A DNA stretch of 64,000 nucleotides from Phycisphaeraceae bacterium (GTDB taxonomy: Bacteria > Planctomycetota > Phycisphaerae > Phycisphaerales > Phycisphaeraceae): contig JANQFR010000013.1 of NCBI GenBank assembly GCA_028277745.1, positions 1 to 64,000 of the forward strand, written 5' to 3'. Positions 17,681 through 25,365 of this stretch are shown here, piece after piece; positions within the stretch are counted from its first letter, which is position 1, and every line of letters begins with the position of its first letter. Under the pieces are notes generated by a model. That model was not told where the DNA came from, made no database searches, and saw only the letters and a program-made list of their open reading frames with translations. Position numbers and translations under genes: made by a program.

Positions 17681-18625
17681 TCAGTAAGTCATGCTGACGC
17701 CGGCGGTGACGATGTAGCGGACGTCCTGGTTACCGGTGCCGTTGGCGACGGAGATCGCACGGGTCTGGTCGCCGAGGAACAGGAAGGTCAGGCCCACGCC
17801 GGCTTCCCATTCGCCGAACTCAGCCGGGACGAACGAGAGGGGCACGCCCAGAGCGAAGCCGACGCTGGCGAACCCGAAGGTGTCGTCGCCGCCGCCGATG
17901 ACGTAGTAGTCATTAACGCTCAGGCCCAGAGCGAACGGCACCGAGAGGGTGACCGGGTAGTCTTCGCTCTGAAGGATGACGATGCTCGGCTCGAAGCCGA
18001 ACTCGAAGTAGATGCCTTCCTGGCCGGAGCCGTCGGAGCTGCCGGCGGTTTCAAAGGCGAACAGGATGTACGGCTGGAGGCCGCCGAACTCCATGAAATC
18101 GATGCCGGCCTGCTCCCAGAGGGCCGAGTCGTCATACGCGAGCGACAGGTCGATTTCCTGGGCGAACTCGCCGCCGCCCTGGGGGTTCTCCAGGGCGATG
18201 TACGCCACGTCGGCCGAGAAGCCCATGGGCAGGCCGAAGGAGAAACCGGCGTACAGGTCGGCTTCGTACCAGTTGCCGGTGGAACCGAAGTTGCCGCCGC
18301 TGGTGGTGAAGCTGTTCCAGATGCCGACGTAGAAACCGATGGTGATTTCTTCGTCGCCGACCGGGAAGCTGTACAGGTCAAACGCGACATCCGCGTAGGG
18401 CTGAATAACCAAGCGGCCTGTGTTGCCCGCGCCCTGCGAGATACCGCGGAACCAGTACTCGTTGGTAATGTCCGCGCCGAGCGTCAGCGAGACATTCCCG
18501 TTGTTGATCGCTTGGATCTCTTGGTCCACGGCTGCATCCTGAGCGAAGCTCGCCACCGGCATCCCGGCAAGAGCCACGGCGCCAGCAAGCAGTCCAGACC
18601 GGATCCACTTCTGTCCTTGTGACAT
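17681..18625 (-). CDS. putative outer-membrane beta-barrel protein (TorF-like porin)
   Basis: A 314-residue secreted protein. A signal peptide is clear: a basic start (QGQKWIRS), a hydrophobic core, and cleavage after ASFAQ near residue 30. The mature part alternates short polar and aromatic strands (VSLTLGADITNEYWFRG, EITIGFYVGIWN, DLYAGFSFGLPMG) and ends in an aromatic residue (VSMTY), as outer-membrane barrels do. LGADITNEYWFRGISQG recalls the Gcw_chp/TorF porin-like family. ATG 18625 has AGGAG upstream and is preferred to the TTG one codon earlier. The gene stands alone, with a strong terminator. Substrate unknown. Confidence 0.75.
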   Translation of the reverse strand: MSQGQKWIRSGLLAGAVALAGMPVASFAQDAAVDQEIQAINNGNVSLTLGADITNEYWFRGISQGAGNTGRLVIQPYADVAFDLYSFPVGDEEITIGFYVGIWNSFTTSGGNFGSTGNWYEADLYAGFSFGLPMGFSADVAYIALENPQGGGEFAQEIDLSLAYDDSALWEQAGIDFMEFGGLQPYILFAFETAGSSDGSGQEGIYFEFGFEPSIVILQSEDYPVTLSVPFALGLSVNDYYVIGGGDDTFGFASVGFALGVPLSFVPAEFGEWEAGVGLTFLFLGDQTRAISVANGTGNQDVRYIVTAGVSMTY

Positions 18626-18977
18626 CAATTCGACTCCTTAGCTAGTTGGGAACCCTGATTAGCCTTTGATCGCCAACGCGACGATCTATAAGTGCTAGTG
18701 TGGCAAAGTTTGTACCAGAATCGTTCAAGTACAGCAAATAATCGGTCAACGCTCGGTTAATCGCCAGTTTCGGCGGATTATGTCGTCGATTAATCTGGAT
18801 TGCAAGATCCGCTTTGCCTACATCTTGGTCGTATATCGACAGGCCGGCCTTAGACTGCACAAAAATACGCCAGTATTTTTGGTGTTACCGGACGTTCCCG
18901 GGCAGCCGCGATGGGACGACGCGGCAGGAGACGACCCGAAAGACACGGGAAAAGGGCGTTTTCAGGGCTCACACGAT
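18626..18977. other. non-coding interval between the barrel gene and the ATPase gene
   Basis: About 350 bases without a gene. The half next to the barrel gene is AT-richer than its surroundings and should hold the barrel promoter and the AGGAG site (18633-18637), though I find no convincing -35/-10 pair. An AAAAATAC/GTATTTTT inverted repeat near 18862-18881 could act as a weak bidirectional terminator for the ATPase gene ending at 18978. Confidence 0.5.
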
Positions 18978-20516
18978 CTAGGCCGGGGAGAGGCCGCGAT
19001 AGAGTTCCTGCACCCGCTGGGCCTGGTCGCGGCGCACCGACTCCAGCGTCAGCCGGGCGATCTGGAACCGCGGCTGCTCCTCGGGCACGATCCGGCAGTG
19101 CTCCTGGATCACGTTGTAGAGGAACTTGAACGCGTCGCGGGGCTGGTGCATCTGGTCGAGGGCGTCGATCAGCAGGTCCCGGCTGACATCGTTCTCGAAG
19201 AGGCTCGTGAGCGTGACCTCATTGGGCTCCCCGTCCATGCACGCCCTCAGCCGACGGGAGCAGAGGTCGTAGAGCATCGCGCCGGACCACGACAGCCGGT
19301 CGATCAGGTTCTGCTTGTCCAGCCGGGCCTCCTGGAAGAACCGGGCCGACTCGCGGTGGAGCATGTGCCGCAGCTCGATCGGCAGCAGCAGTTTGATCCC
19401 GATCCGGTCCTGCTTGAGGAACTTGTTGTCCATCATGGGCCAGAGGATCGCCTTCATGCGGTCGGCGTCGCCGCTGACGAGGGTCGGCTCGTCGAGGCGG
19501 TCGACCAGGACGATCAGCCCGGTGTAGCCGAACGCGTGGAGTACGTCGATCCATCGGCGGGTGAGCTGGTAACGGCTGTCGCTCTCGCCGGTGCGGGAGG
19601 TCTCGGGCGAGGGCAGGGGCTGGCGGAGCAGGTCGGAGCGGCCGAACCGGCCGAGCATTCCGGCGAGCTCGCCCGCGGTCCGGTTCACGGCGGGCATGTC
19701 CCGGGCGGCCTTGTGGGCCAGCCGCCACCGCGCCGCGTGGCGGTAGCCCCACAGGCCCCAGAGCAGCAGAGCGGCGGCGCCGGCGAGCCCCAGTGACGGG
19801 ATCAGCCACCAAGGCCGGCTGTCGGCGGCGACGAACGCCATGGTCAGCCCCAGCCCGACTGTAATCAGGCTGAGCAGGATGGCGCCGTAGAAGGTCGCCG
19901 CCTGAGGGACCTGATAGCCCAGCCGCAGTTTTTTCCACAGCCGTTCGAGGCGGTCCGCCGCCGATCCGTTGCGGGGTTGGTCATACAGCGCCGCGAGCAC
20001 AGCCAAGTCGACCCGCACCTGCCGCGGCACGTTCTTTTTGATGTGTTTGTCCACGTGCTCGGGCAGGGCGATGGGGTCTTCGCCGTCGGGCGATTCGTGG
20101 AGCAGGGCGTCGACGAGCCGGGTGACCGCGAGGCTGAGGATGGCGTCCTGATGGTCCTCCAGCCGGAAACCGGCGAGGACGGCGTCCGCCTTCTGCTTGT
20201 GGCGGCGGAGCAGGTTGTCGAGCATCGGGTTGAGGTCGTCATACGCGACGGTGAGCACCCGCCGGTCGGGGTGTTCGCGGTTGTGCTCGGCGACCTGCCG
20301 GGCGAGCTGGAGCCGGATCGCGGTTTTGCCGCTGCCCTTCTCGCCGAACACGATCGAGGTGGCGGGCTTGTCGATCTGGCCGAGCACCTTGGGGAAGTCG
20401 GGGTGGGTGGGCGAGCCGTCGATGAGCCGGCCGAACACCGGGTCGAGGCGGGCCTCCTCGGCGGCGAACGGGTTTTCCTTGACGTGGTGATGGGCGAGGA
20501 AGGTGTCGATGTTCAT
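18978..20516 (-). CDS. membrane-anchored P-loop ATPase of unknown role
   Basis: A 512-residue ATPase with a Walker A motif GEKGSGKT (residues 58-65) and a Walker B-like LIVLVDRLDE (334-343). Between them are two strong hydrophobic segments (about 208-230 and 237-258), so the ATPase core is interrupted by a membrane hairpin, the same layout as KAP NTPases, although the canonical KAP DDLDRC box is not present. The N-terminus HHVKENPFAAEEA resembles ExeA/STAND-type ATP-binding proteins. It is monocistronic, divergent from a small conserved gene. No function can be assigned; signalling or defence is possible but only an inference from the architecture. Confidence 0.75.
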   Translation of the reverse strand: MNIDTFLAHHHVKENPFAAEEARLDPVFGRLIDGSPTHPDFPKVLGQIDKPATSIVFGEKGSGKTAIRLQLARQVAEHNREHPDRRVLTVAYDDLNPMLDNLLRRHKQKADAVLAGFRLEDHQDAILSLAVTRLVDALLHESPDGEDPIALPEHVDKHIKKNVPRQVRVDLAVLAALYDQPRNGSAADRLERLWKKLRLGYQVPQAATFYGAILLSLITVGLGLTMAFVAADSRPWWLIPSLGLAGAAALLLWGLWGYRHAARWRLAHKAARDMPAVNRTAGELAGMLGRFGRSDLLRQPLPSPETSRTGESDSRYQLTRRWIDVLHAFGYTGLIVLVDRLDEPTLVSGDADRMKAILWPMMDNKFLKQDRIGIKLLLPIELRHMLHRESARFFQEARLDKQNLIDRLSWSGAMLYDLCSRRLRACMDGEPNEVTLTSLFENDVSRDLLIDALDQMHQPRDAFKFLYNVIQEHCRIVPEEQPRFQIARLTLESVRRDQAQRVQELYRGLSPA

Positions 20517-20592
20517 ATGGGGCCCCTCAGCGGCGGGCGTGGCGCGCGATGGACGTGTGCGGCGACGGCAGGATCATCATAAACTATTCGCC

Positions 20593-21012
20593 ATGACGCA
20601 GACGCCCCGTCCCGAGCCCGCCGCTGAGCCGCAGGCCCAGGCCCTCCAGCCCCCGCCAAAGCTCACGAAAACCACGCTCGAGGGCGCCGTTCCCCCGCTG
20701 ACCGACGAGGAGCAGCGCCGCAAGGCCATCGACATGGCGTTCGATTACCGCGGCGACGTGACGATCGATACCCGTGATGGGCGGAGCCTGACCGGCTACG
20801 TGTTCAACCGCGACGCCCAGGCGGCCGAGCCTTACGCCCGGATGATGCTGACCGAGGGCGGCCAGACCGTCATCAAGTATGCCGACGTGGCGAAGCTGAC
20901 CTTCAGCGGCAAGGACACCGCGGCCGGCAGGTCGTGGGAGTCGTGGCTCAAGCGTTACGTGGAGAAGAAAATGGCCGGGGAAGCGGCCAATATCGAGTCG
21001 GAATACCAGTAG
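20593..21012 (+). CDS. small conserved protein of unknown function
   Basis: A 139-residue protein. The first 40 residues are Pro/Ala/Gln-rich and probably disordered. Then follows a compact domain with RRKAIDMAFDYRGDVTI, DGRSLTGYVFNRD and IKYADVAKLTFSGKDTAAG, ending in a basic amphipathic tail SWLKRYVEKKMAG. The central part could be a small beta barrel, but I do not recognise a family. No Shine-Dalgarno is present; a TAAACT box ends 7 bases before the ATG, suggesting a leaderless mRNA. It lies immediately upstream of the trp leader and trpE. Confidence 0.7.
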   Translation: MTQTPRPEPAAEPQAQALQPPPKLTKTTLEGAVPPLTDEEQRRKAIDMAFDYRGDVTIDTRDGRSLTGYVFNRDAQAAEPYARMMLTEGGQTVIKYADVAKLTFSGKDTAAGRSWESWLKRYVEKKMAGEAANIESEYQ

Positions 21013-21028
21013 ACCTGGGGATGCCCGG

Positions 21029-21082
21029 ATGAACAGGACCCAATGCGGGAGATGGCTCTGGCGCGGCTGGCGATGGCGTTGA
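21029..21082 (+). CDS. trpL: probable trp leader peptide
   Basis: A 17-codon reading frame, ATG 21029 to TGA 21080-21082, encodes MNRTQCGRWLWRGWRWR with four Trp codons (positions 9, 11, 14 and 16). GGGG at 21017-21020 is a possible ribosome binding site. It lies 61 bases before the trpE start. A hairpin can form between 21060-21067 (GGCGC GGC) and 21086-21094 (GCC T GCGCC), overlapping two of the Trp codons, so a ribosome stalled for Trp-tRNA would open it. There is no T-tract, so control may act through translation or Rho. Too short for ordinary gene calling. Confidence 0.7.
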   Translation: MNRTQCGRWLWRGWRWR

Positions 21083-21143
21083 TCCGCCTGCGCCCGTTCG
21101 TTCCTGTCCATTCGCATTGACCCATTCATTCGGACCCCCGCCC

Positions 21144-22721
21144 ATGCCCTCCAACCTCCTTGACTTGCCCGCGTTCGAACAGATCGTCGCCGATACGTCG
21201 GCCGACGGCGGCGACCTGGTCGTGCCGGTCGTCCGTCGGCTCTTCAGCGACACCCTCACCCCCGTGCTCGCCTACCGCCGGCTCGTCCGGCCCGACGACC
21301 GCCTCGCGCCCAGCTTCCTGTTCGAATCCGTGATCGACGGCGACCGCGTCGGCCGGTACAGCTACCTCGGCGCCCAGCCCGTCGCGCAGATCGTCGCGTA
21401 CGGCCACGACGTCACGTTCACCGATTCACAGGAACCCGCCAACTCACGCCAATACCGTAGCGACGACCCGCTGACCGAGATGGACAAGCTGACCGCGGCG
21501 TGGCGGCTCGCCGACGTCCCCGGTCTGCCCGACTTCACCGGCGGCTGGGTCGGCTACGCGGGGTACGACACCGTGCGGTATCTCGAAGGCGAGAAGCTCG
21601 CCGACCCCCCGCCCGACGATCGGGGCCTGCCCGACCTGCACATGCAGCTCTACAACGACGTGGTCGCCTTCGACCACGTCCAGAAGACCGTGATGGTGAT
21701 CACGCACGTGAGGCCGTCGGCGTTCGCCTCGGCCCGGAAGGCGTACGACGCGGCCTGCGCGCGGCTGGATGAGCTGACCGATCGGTTGGTGACGCCGTCG
21801 GACCTCGAAGCCTCGCTCTCGCCGCGGCACGTCGATCTCAGCTCCCCCCCGCCGAGCCTGCCGCCGAGCAACATGGGCGTGGGCGGGTACCAACGCGCGG
21901 TTGAGCAGGTCAAGGAATATGTCAAGGCGGGCGACGCGTTCCAGGTCGTGCCGTCGCAGCGGTTCGAGCTGAAGACGCAGGCCGACCCGTTTGACATTTA
22001 CCGGGCGTTGCGGGTGGTGAACCCTTCGCCATACATGTTTTATCTGCAGATCGAGGGGGGGATGCTGGTGGGCTCGTCGCCGGAGATCCTCTGCCGGCTG
22101 CAGGGCGACGTGGTGACCAGCCGCCCGCTGGCGGGCACGCGTCGGCGGGGCCGGGACGCGGCGGAGGATGCGGCGCTGGAGGCCGAACTGCTGGCCGACC
22201 CGAAGGACCGGGCCGAGCACATCATGCTGGTGGACCTGCACCGCAACGACGTGGGCCGTGTGGCCGTGCCGGGGTCGGTCGAGCTGACCGAGGTGATGAT
22301 CGTCGAGCGGTACAGCCACGTGATGCACATCAGCTCGGAAGTGACCGGCAGGCTGCGCGAGGGGATGACGGGCTGGGACCTGCTGCGGGTGTCGCTGCCG
22401 GTGGGGACGGTGAGCGGGGCGCCGAAGGTGCGGGCGATGCAGATCATCGACGAGCTGGAGACGACGCGCCGCGGCCCGTACGCGGGGGCGGTGGGCTACG
22501 CCGACTTCGCGGGCGGGCTGGACATGGCGATCGCGCTGCGGACGATGGTGGTCAGGCCCGCCGACGCCGGGGGGTGGACGGTCCACATCCAGGCGGGCGG
22601 GGGCATCGTGTACGACAGCGACCCGGACGCCGAGCACCAGGAAACGGTCAACAAGGCGGCGGCGTTGGCCAAGGCGGTCGACGTCGCCGAGGCGATGTTC
22701 ACCGGAGGCGCCGAAGCATGA
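21144..22721 (+). CDS. trpE: anthranilate synthase component I
   Basis: A 525-residue TrpE that makes anthranilate from chorismate with ammonia from TrpG. The N-terminal regulatory part has SFLFESVIDGDRVGRYSYLG, equivalent to the Trp-binding LLES region. The catalytic domain carries LVGSSPEILCRL, RPLAGTRRRGRD, LVDLHRNDVGRV, LPVGTVSGAPKVRAMQIIDELE and RRGPYAGAVGYADF. ATG 21144 gives the normal start; no trpG is adjacent. A Trp-rich leader lies just upstream. The stop overlaps the start of the DUF402 gene (ATGA), so the two are coupled. Confidence 0.96.
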   Translation: MPSNLLDLPAFEQIVADTSADGGDLVVPVVRRLFSDTLTPVLAYRRLVRPDDRLAPSFLFESVIDGDRVGRYSYLGAQPVAQIVAYGHDVTFTDSQEPANSRQYRSDDPLTEMDKLTAAWRLADVPGLPDFTGGWVGYAGYDTVRYLEGEKLADPPPDDRGLPDLHMQLYNDVVAFDHVQKTVMVITHVRPSAFASARKAYDAACARLDELTDRLVTPSDLEASLSPRHVDLSSPPPSLPPSNMGVGGYQRAVEQVKEYVKAGDAFQVVPSQRFELKTQADPFDIYRALRVVNPSPYMFYLQIEGGMLVGSSPEILCRLQGDVVTSRPLAGTRRRGRDAAEDAALEAELLADPKDRAEHIMLVDLHRNDVGRVAVPGSVELTEVMIVERYSHVMHISSEVTGRLREGMTGWDLLRVSLPVGTVSGAPKVRAMQIIDELETTRRGPYAGAVGYADFAGGLDMAIALRTMVVRPADAGGWTVHIQAGGGIVYDSDPDAEHQETVNKAAALAKAVDVAEAMFTGGAEA

Positions 22722-23275
22722 CGCCCGGCCGGCCGATCTGGATCCACTCGACCAAGCACGACGGTTCGCCGCACTACCGCTACGGCGCCGTCGTGGTCGA
22801 GCACGACGCGGAACGCACCCTCGCCTACACGCCGCCCGACGTGGCCGTCGCCTCCTACCGCGGCTCATCGTCGTCGGACCACCACTGTCTCAAGCTCTTC
22901 TGGCCCGACCGCCACTACAACCTGTTCGTGATGTGGGGCGCCGACTGGTCGCCGCGGGAGCACTACGTCAACCTGGCCACGCCCCGGTCGTTCGACGACG
23001 ACGCGGTGCGGTTCGTCGATCTCGACCTGGACGTGATCTGGCGCAAAGACGGCGGGGTCGTCCTCGACGACGAGGAGGAATGGGACCGCCACCGCGTCAC
23101 GATGGCGTACCCCCCGCCGCTGGTGGAGCGGGTGCTGGCGGCCAAGGACGAGCTGATGGCCCTGATCGCCGGCCGGGTCTGGCCGTTTGACGGCTCGCTC
23201 TACGGCTGGCGCCCCTCGGCCGCCGTTGCCGACGCGGCCGCCCGATTACAGAACGCCCCCGCCGACAGCCGATAA
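22718..23275 (+). CDS. DUF402 domain protein
   Basis: A 185-residue protein of the DUF402 family, whose studied members are nucleoside-phosphate or fluorinated-nucleotide phosphatases (FomD and Ntdp type). Typical parts are the aromatic N-terminal half (LFWPDRHYNLFVMWGADW) and the acidic metal-binding motifs FVDLDLDVIWRKDG and LDDEEEWDRHR. Its ATG overlaps the trpE stop codon. The link to tryptophan synthesis is only positional. The start is fixed by the ATGA overlap; the frame is open further back inside trpE but without meaning. Confidence 0.82.
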   Translation: MTPGRPIWIHSTKHDGSPHYRYGAVVVEHDAERTLAYTPPDVAVASYRGSSSSDHHCLKLFWPDRHYNLFVMWGADWSPREHYVNLATPRSFDDDAVRFVDLDLDVIWRKDGGVVLDDEEEWDRHRVTMAYPPPLVERVLAAKDELMALIAGRVWPFDGSLYGWRPSAAVADAAARLQNAPADSR

Positions 23276-23284
23276 ACCCAATCG

Positions 23285-23551
23285 ATGCCCACCGACGTCA
23301 AGACCATCCTCCAGCTCAAGGTGCCCGTGATCGTGACGATCGGCGAGCGGCTCATGTCCCTCGACGATGTGCTCGCGCTCGGCCCCGGCGCCATCCTCGA
23401 GCTGGAGAAGATCAACGAGGAGCCGCTGGACCTGATGGTCAACAACAAGGCCATCGGCCGCGGCTACGCGGTCAAGGTCGGCGAGAACTTCGGCATCAAG
23501 ATCAACGACATCGGCACCCCGTCCCAACGCATCCAGGCCATGGGCGGGTAG
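23285..23551 (+). CDS. FliN-type SpoA-domain protein
   Basis: An 88-residue protein that is almost only a SpoA domain: VKTILQLKVPVIVTIGERLMS, LGPGAILELEKINEEPLDLMVN, and GYAVKVGENFGIKIND follow the FliN pattern closely. FliN forms the C-ring of the flagellar switch; related SpoA proteins serve type III secretion sorting platforms. No other flagellar or secretion gene is in the window, and the gene sits 9 bases after the DUF402 gene. It may be a displaced flagellar gene, as flagellar genes are scattered in many planctomycetes. A repeat follows 14 bases after the stop. Confidence 0.88.
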   Translation: MPTDVKTILQLKVPVIVTIGERLMSLDDVLALGPGAILELEKINEEPLDLMVNNKAIGRGYAVKVGENFGIKINDIGTPSQRIQAMGG

Positions 23552-23565
23552 AGTGGGGCCCGCGA

Positions 23566-23623
23566 TAGCCGGGCCGCGACGCGACCCCGCCCCCGGAACC
23601 AGGCGGGCGTAGCCCGCCGGCTA
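23566..23623 (-). repeat. double-palindrome intergenic repeat, copy C
   Basis: Framed by TAGCC and GGCTA like copies A and D. Its right half is identical to copy D over 25 bases; the left hairpin has changes (GCGACGCGACC) and a few extra bases. Its final CTA is, on the minus strand, the TAG stop codon of the next gene. Confidence 0.8.
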
Positions 23624-24178
23624 GCCCATCTGCTCTTTAGAATCCGATTCCTCAAGCATTTTCATCACTTCCGACCCACCGGATGAAACGCAGATCACCT
23701 TCGATCGATCGAGTTGATCGATCTTGACATCGTCTTTCACATACAAGCCCCGACCGTTCTTAAGGCTCATGACATGGTCTTTGATCCAAGTGAAACGCTG
23801 GTCTTCTTCATCGGGGGACAACGTGGATTCATCAGCTAAAACATAATCAGGAAGATTTGTCTCTTCCAACCACCAACCTTGGATGACGGGGTGGGGATGG
23901 TGATAGGCATCAACAAACAAATAGCCGCTGGTGTCCGCCATTCGGCGCTGCAAATCGATGAAATCGATGATTCGCCTCGACCATCGAAGTAGGATACGTT
24001 CCCGTAGAGAAAGGCAGACGCCGACAGGGATCATTAAGATCATCGCAACGGTCAGTAGAACGATAAGTACCGCCACGACCGGAATCATCACAATGATCAT
24101 GATCGTCAGGCAAGCCGCAACTATCATGCGATAGGCCGCTGGATCGCTTTTCCGGAATAGCGCATTGTTTAAATGCAT
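23621..24178 (-). CDS. small membrane protein of unknown function, AT-rich
   Basis: A 185-residue protein with a long hydrophobic N-terminal region (about residues 18-58, TIMIIVMIPVVAVLIVLL...) that can form two membrane helices, followed by a soluble domain with SYLF-type aromatic motifs, charged loops and a C-terminal VICVSSGGSEVMKMLEES. I do not recognise a family. Codon use is far more A/T-rich than in the neighbours, suggesting horizontal arrival. Its TAG stop is supplied by the terminal bases of repeat copy C, so the repeat may have reset the C-terminus. No partner gene is obvious. Confidence 0.65.
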   Translation of the reverse strand: MHLNNALFRKSDPAAYRMIVAACLTIMIIVMIPVVAVLIVLLTVAMILMIPVGVCLSLRERILLRWSRRIIDFIDLQRRMADTSGYLFVDAYHHPHPVIQGWWLEETNLPDYVLADESTLSPDEEDQRFTWIKDHVMSLKNGRGLYVKDDVKIDQLDRSKVICVSSGGSEVMKMLEESDSKEQMG

Positions 24179-24249
24179 ATCATGGATTATCGATTTGGAC
24201 GCGGCGCCTTGTCAATAACTGTCGCCGCCGGTCCACCGTGTTTTGTAAC

Positions 24250-25278
24250 TCACGCGATCCGCACCGGCTCGGCCTTCGGGAACGTCACCTCCAGCCACGT
24301 GGTCGGCCGATACACCGTCACCTTCCCGTGCTTCATCCCCGGCGGCAGCAGCAGCGTCTGGCCGGCCTCGAAGTCCACGTCCGGCGCCGCGCCGCAGACG
24401 ATCCGGCCCGCGCCTTCCAGCACCATCCACACCACCGGCTGGCTCAGGTCCAGATCGGCGACGTAGTCGTCGTTCACCGTCACCCGGTCCACGTTGAAGT
24501 ATTCGCTGGCGCACAGCCGCGTCGTCACCGCGTGCTCGCCGTGGATCGTCGTCATCGGCTCGTACCGCGACGCGTCGCACGGCCCGAACGTGATGCACTG
24601 CATCGCCTGGTCGATGTGCAGCTCCCGGCCGGTGCGGCCCCAGTCGTACACCCGGAACGTCGTGTCGCTGGGTGTCTGCACTTCCGCCGCCAGCACCCCC
24701 GCCCCCAGCGCGTGGCACGTGCCCGACGGCAGGTAATGAAAATCTCCCGCCGTCACCGGGATCGAAATCAGCAGATCGACCACCGTGTTGTCGGCGATCG
24801 CGGCGCGGAACCGCTCCGGCGTGGTCCCTTCCTTGACGCCCTTGTAGATCACCGCCCCCGGCTCGGCGTGCAGGACGTACCAGCACTCGTTTTTCAGAAA
24901 AGCATCCGCGTGCGTCGCGGCGTACTGCGGGCTCGGATGCACCTGCACCGACAGGTCGGCATTGGCGTCGAGGAACTTGACCAGCAGCGGGAAGTCGCCC
25001 CCGTCGGTCAGCGGCAGGTCGCCGATCGCCTCCGAGCCGTATTGCTCGATCACCTCGTGCAGCGACCGGCCGGCCAGCGGGCCGTTGACGATCCGCGACC
25101 GCTCGGCCCCGCCCCCTCCCCCCGACACCGACGTGGTGCTCAGGTCCGCCAACTCCCACGACTCGCCGATGTCGCCGTCGGGCAGCGTCCGGCCGAGCCG
25201 GGCGAGCGTGCGGCCGCCCCAGACTTTTTCCTTGTAAATCGGATCGAAATGAAGCGGATACAACGCCAGGTCCGGCAT
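24250..25278 (-). CDS. manA: mannose-6-phosphate isomerase, type I
   Basis: A 342-residue PMI that interconverts mannose 6-phosphate and fructose 6-phosphate. Diagnostic segments are YKEKVWGGRTL, GESWELAD, FPLLVKFLDANADLSVQVHPS (zinc His), KNECWYVLHAEPGA (zinc Glu) and FHYLPSGTCHALGAG (zinc His), then the short C-terminal cupin. ATG 25278 is preferred to the upstream ATG because it gives the family N-terminus and has GGGAG upstream; TATATT farther upstream is a possible -10. It stands alone on its strand. Cytoplasmic. Confidence 0.93.
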   Translation of the reverse strand: MPDLALYPLHFDPIYKEKVWGGRTLARLGRTLPDGDIGESWELADLSTTSVSGGGGGAERSRIVNGPLAGRSLHEVIEQYGSEAIGDLPLTDGGDFPLLVKFLDANADLSVQVHPSPQYAATHADAFLKNECWYVLHAEPGAVIYKGVKEGTTPERFRAAIADNTVVDLLISIPVTAGDFHYLPSGTCHALGAGVLAAEVQTPSDTTFRVYDWGRTGRELHIDQAMQCITFGPCDASRYEPMTTIHGEHAVTTRLCASEYFNVDRVTVNDDYVADLDLSQPVVWMVLEGAGRIVCGAAPDVDFEAGQTLLLPPGMKHGKVTVYRPTTWLEVTFPKAEPVRIA

Positions 25279-25365
25279 GAATGGTCTCCCACGGGTGATC
25301 GTCCGCACAATATAACCGCCTCCCAGACCCTTGCCTCGTGCCCAGGTGAACGCGACAATAGAGGT

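Noticed and set aside
18862-18881. The AAAAATAC/GTATTTTT inverted repeat as a confident terminator
   Set aside because: The stem is AT-rich and weak, and its position relative to the ATPase stop is far; kept only as a note in the interval entry.
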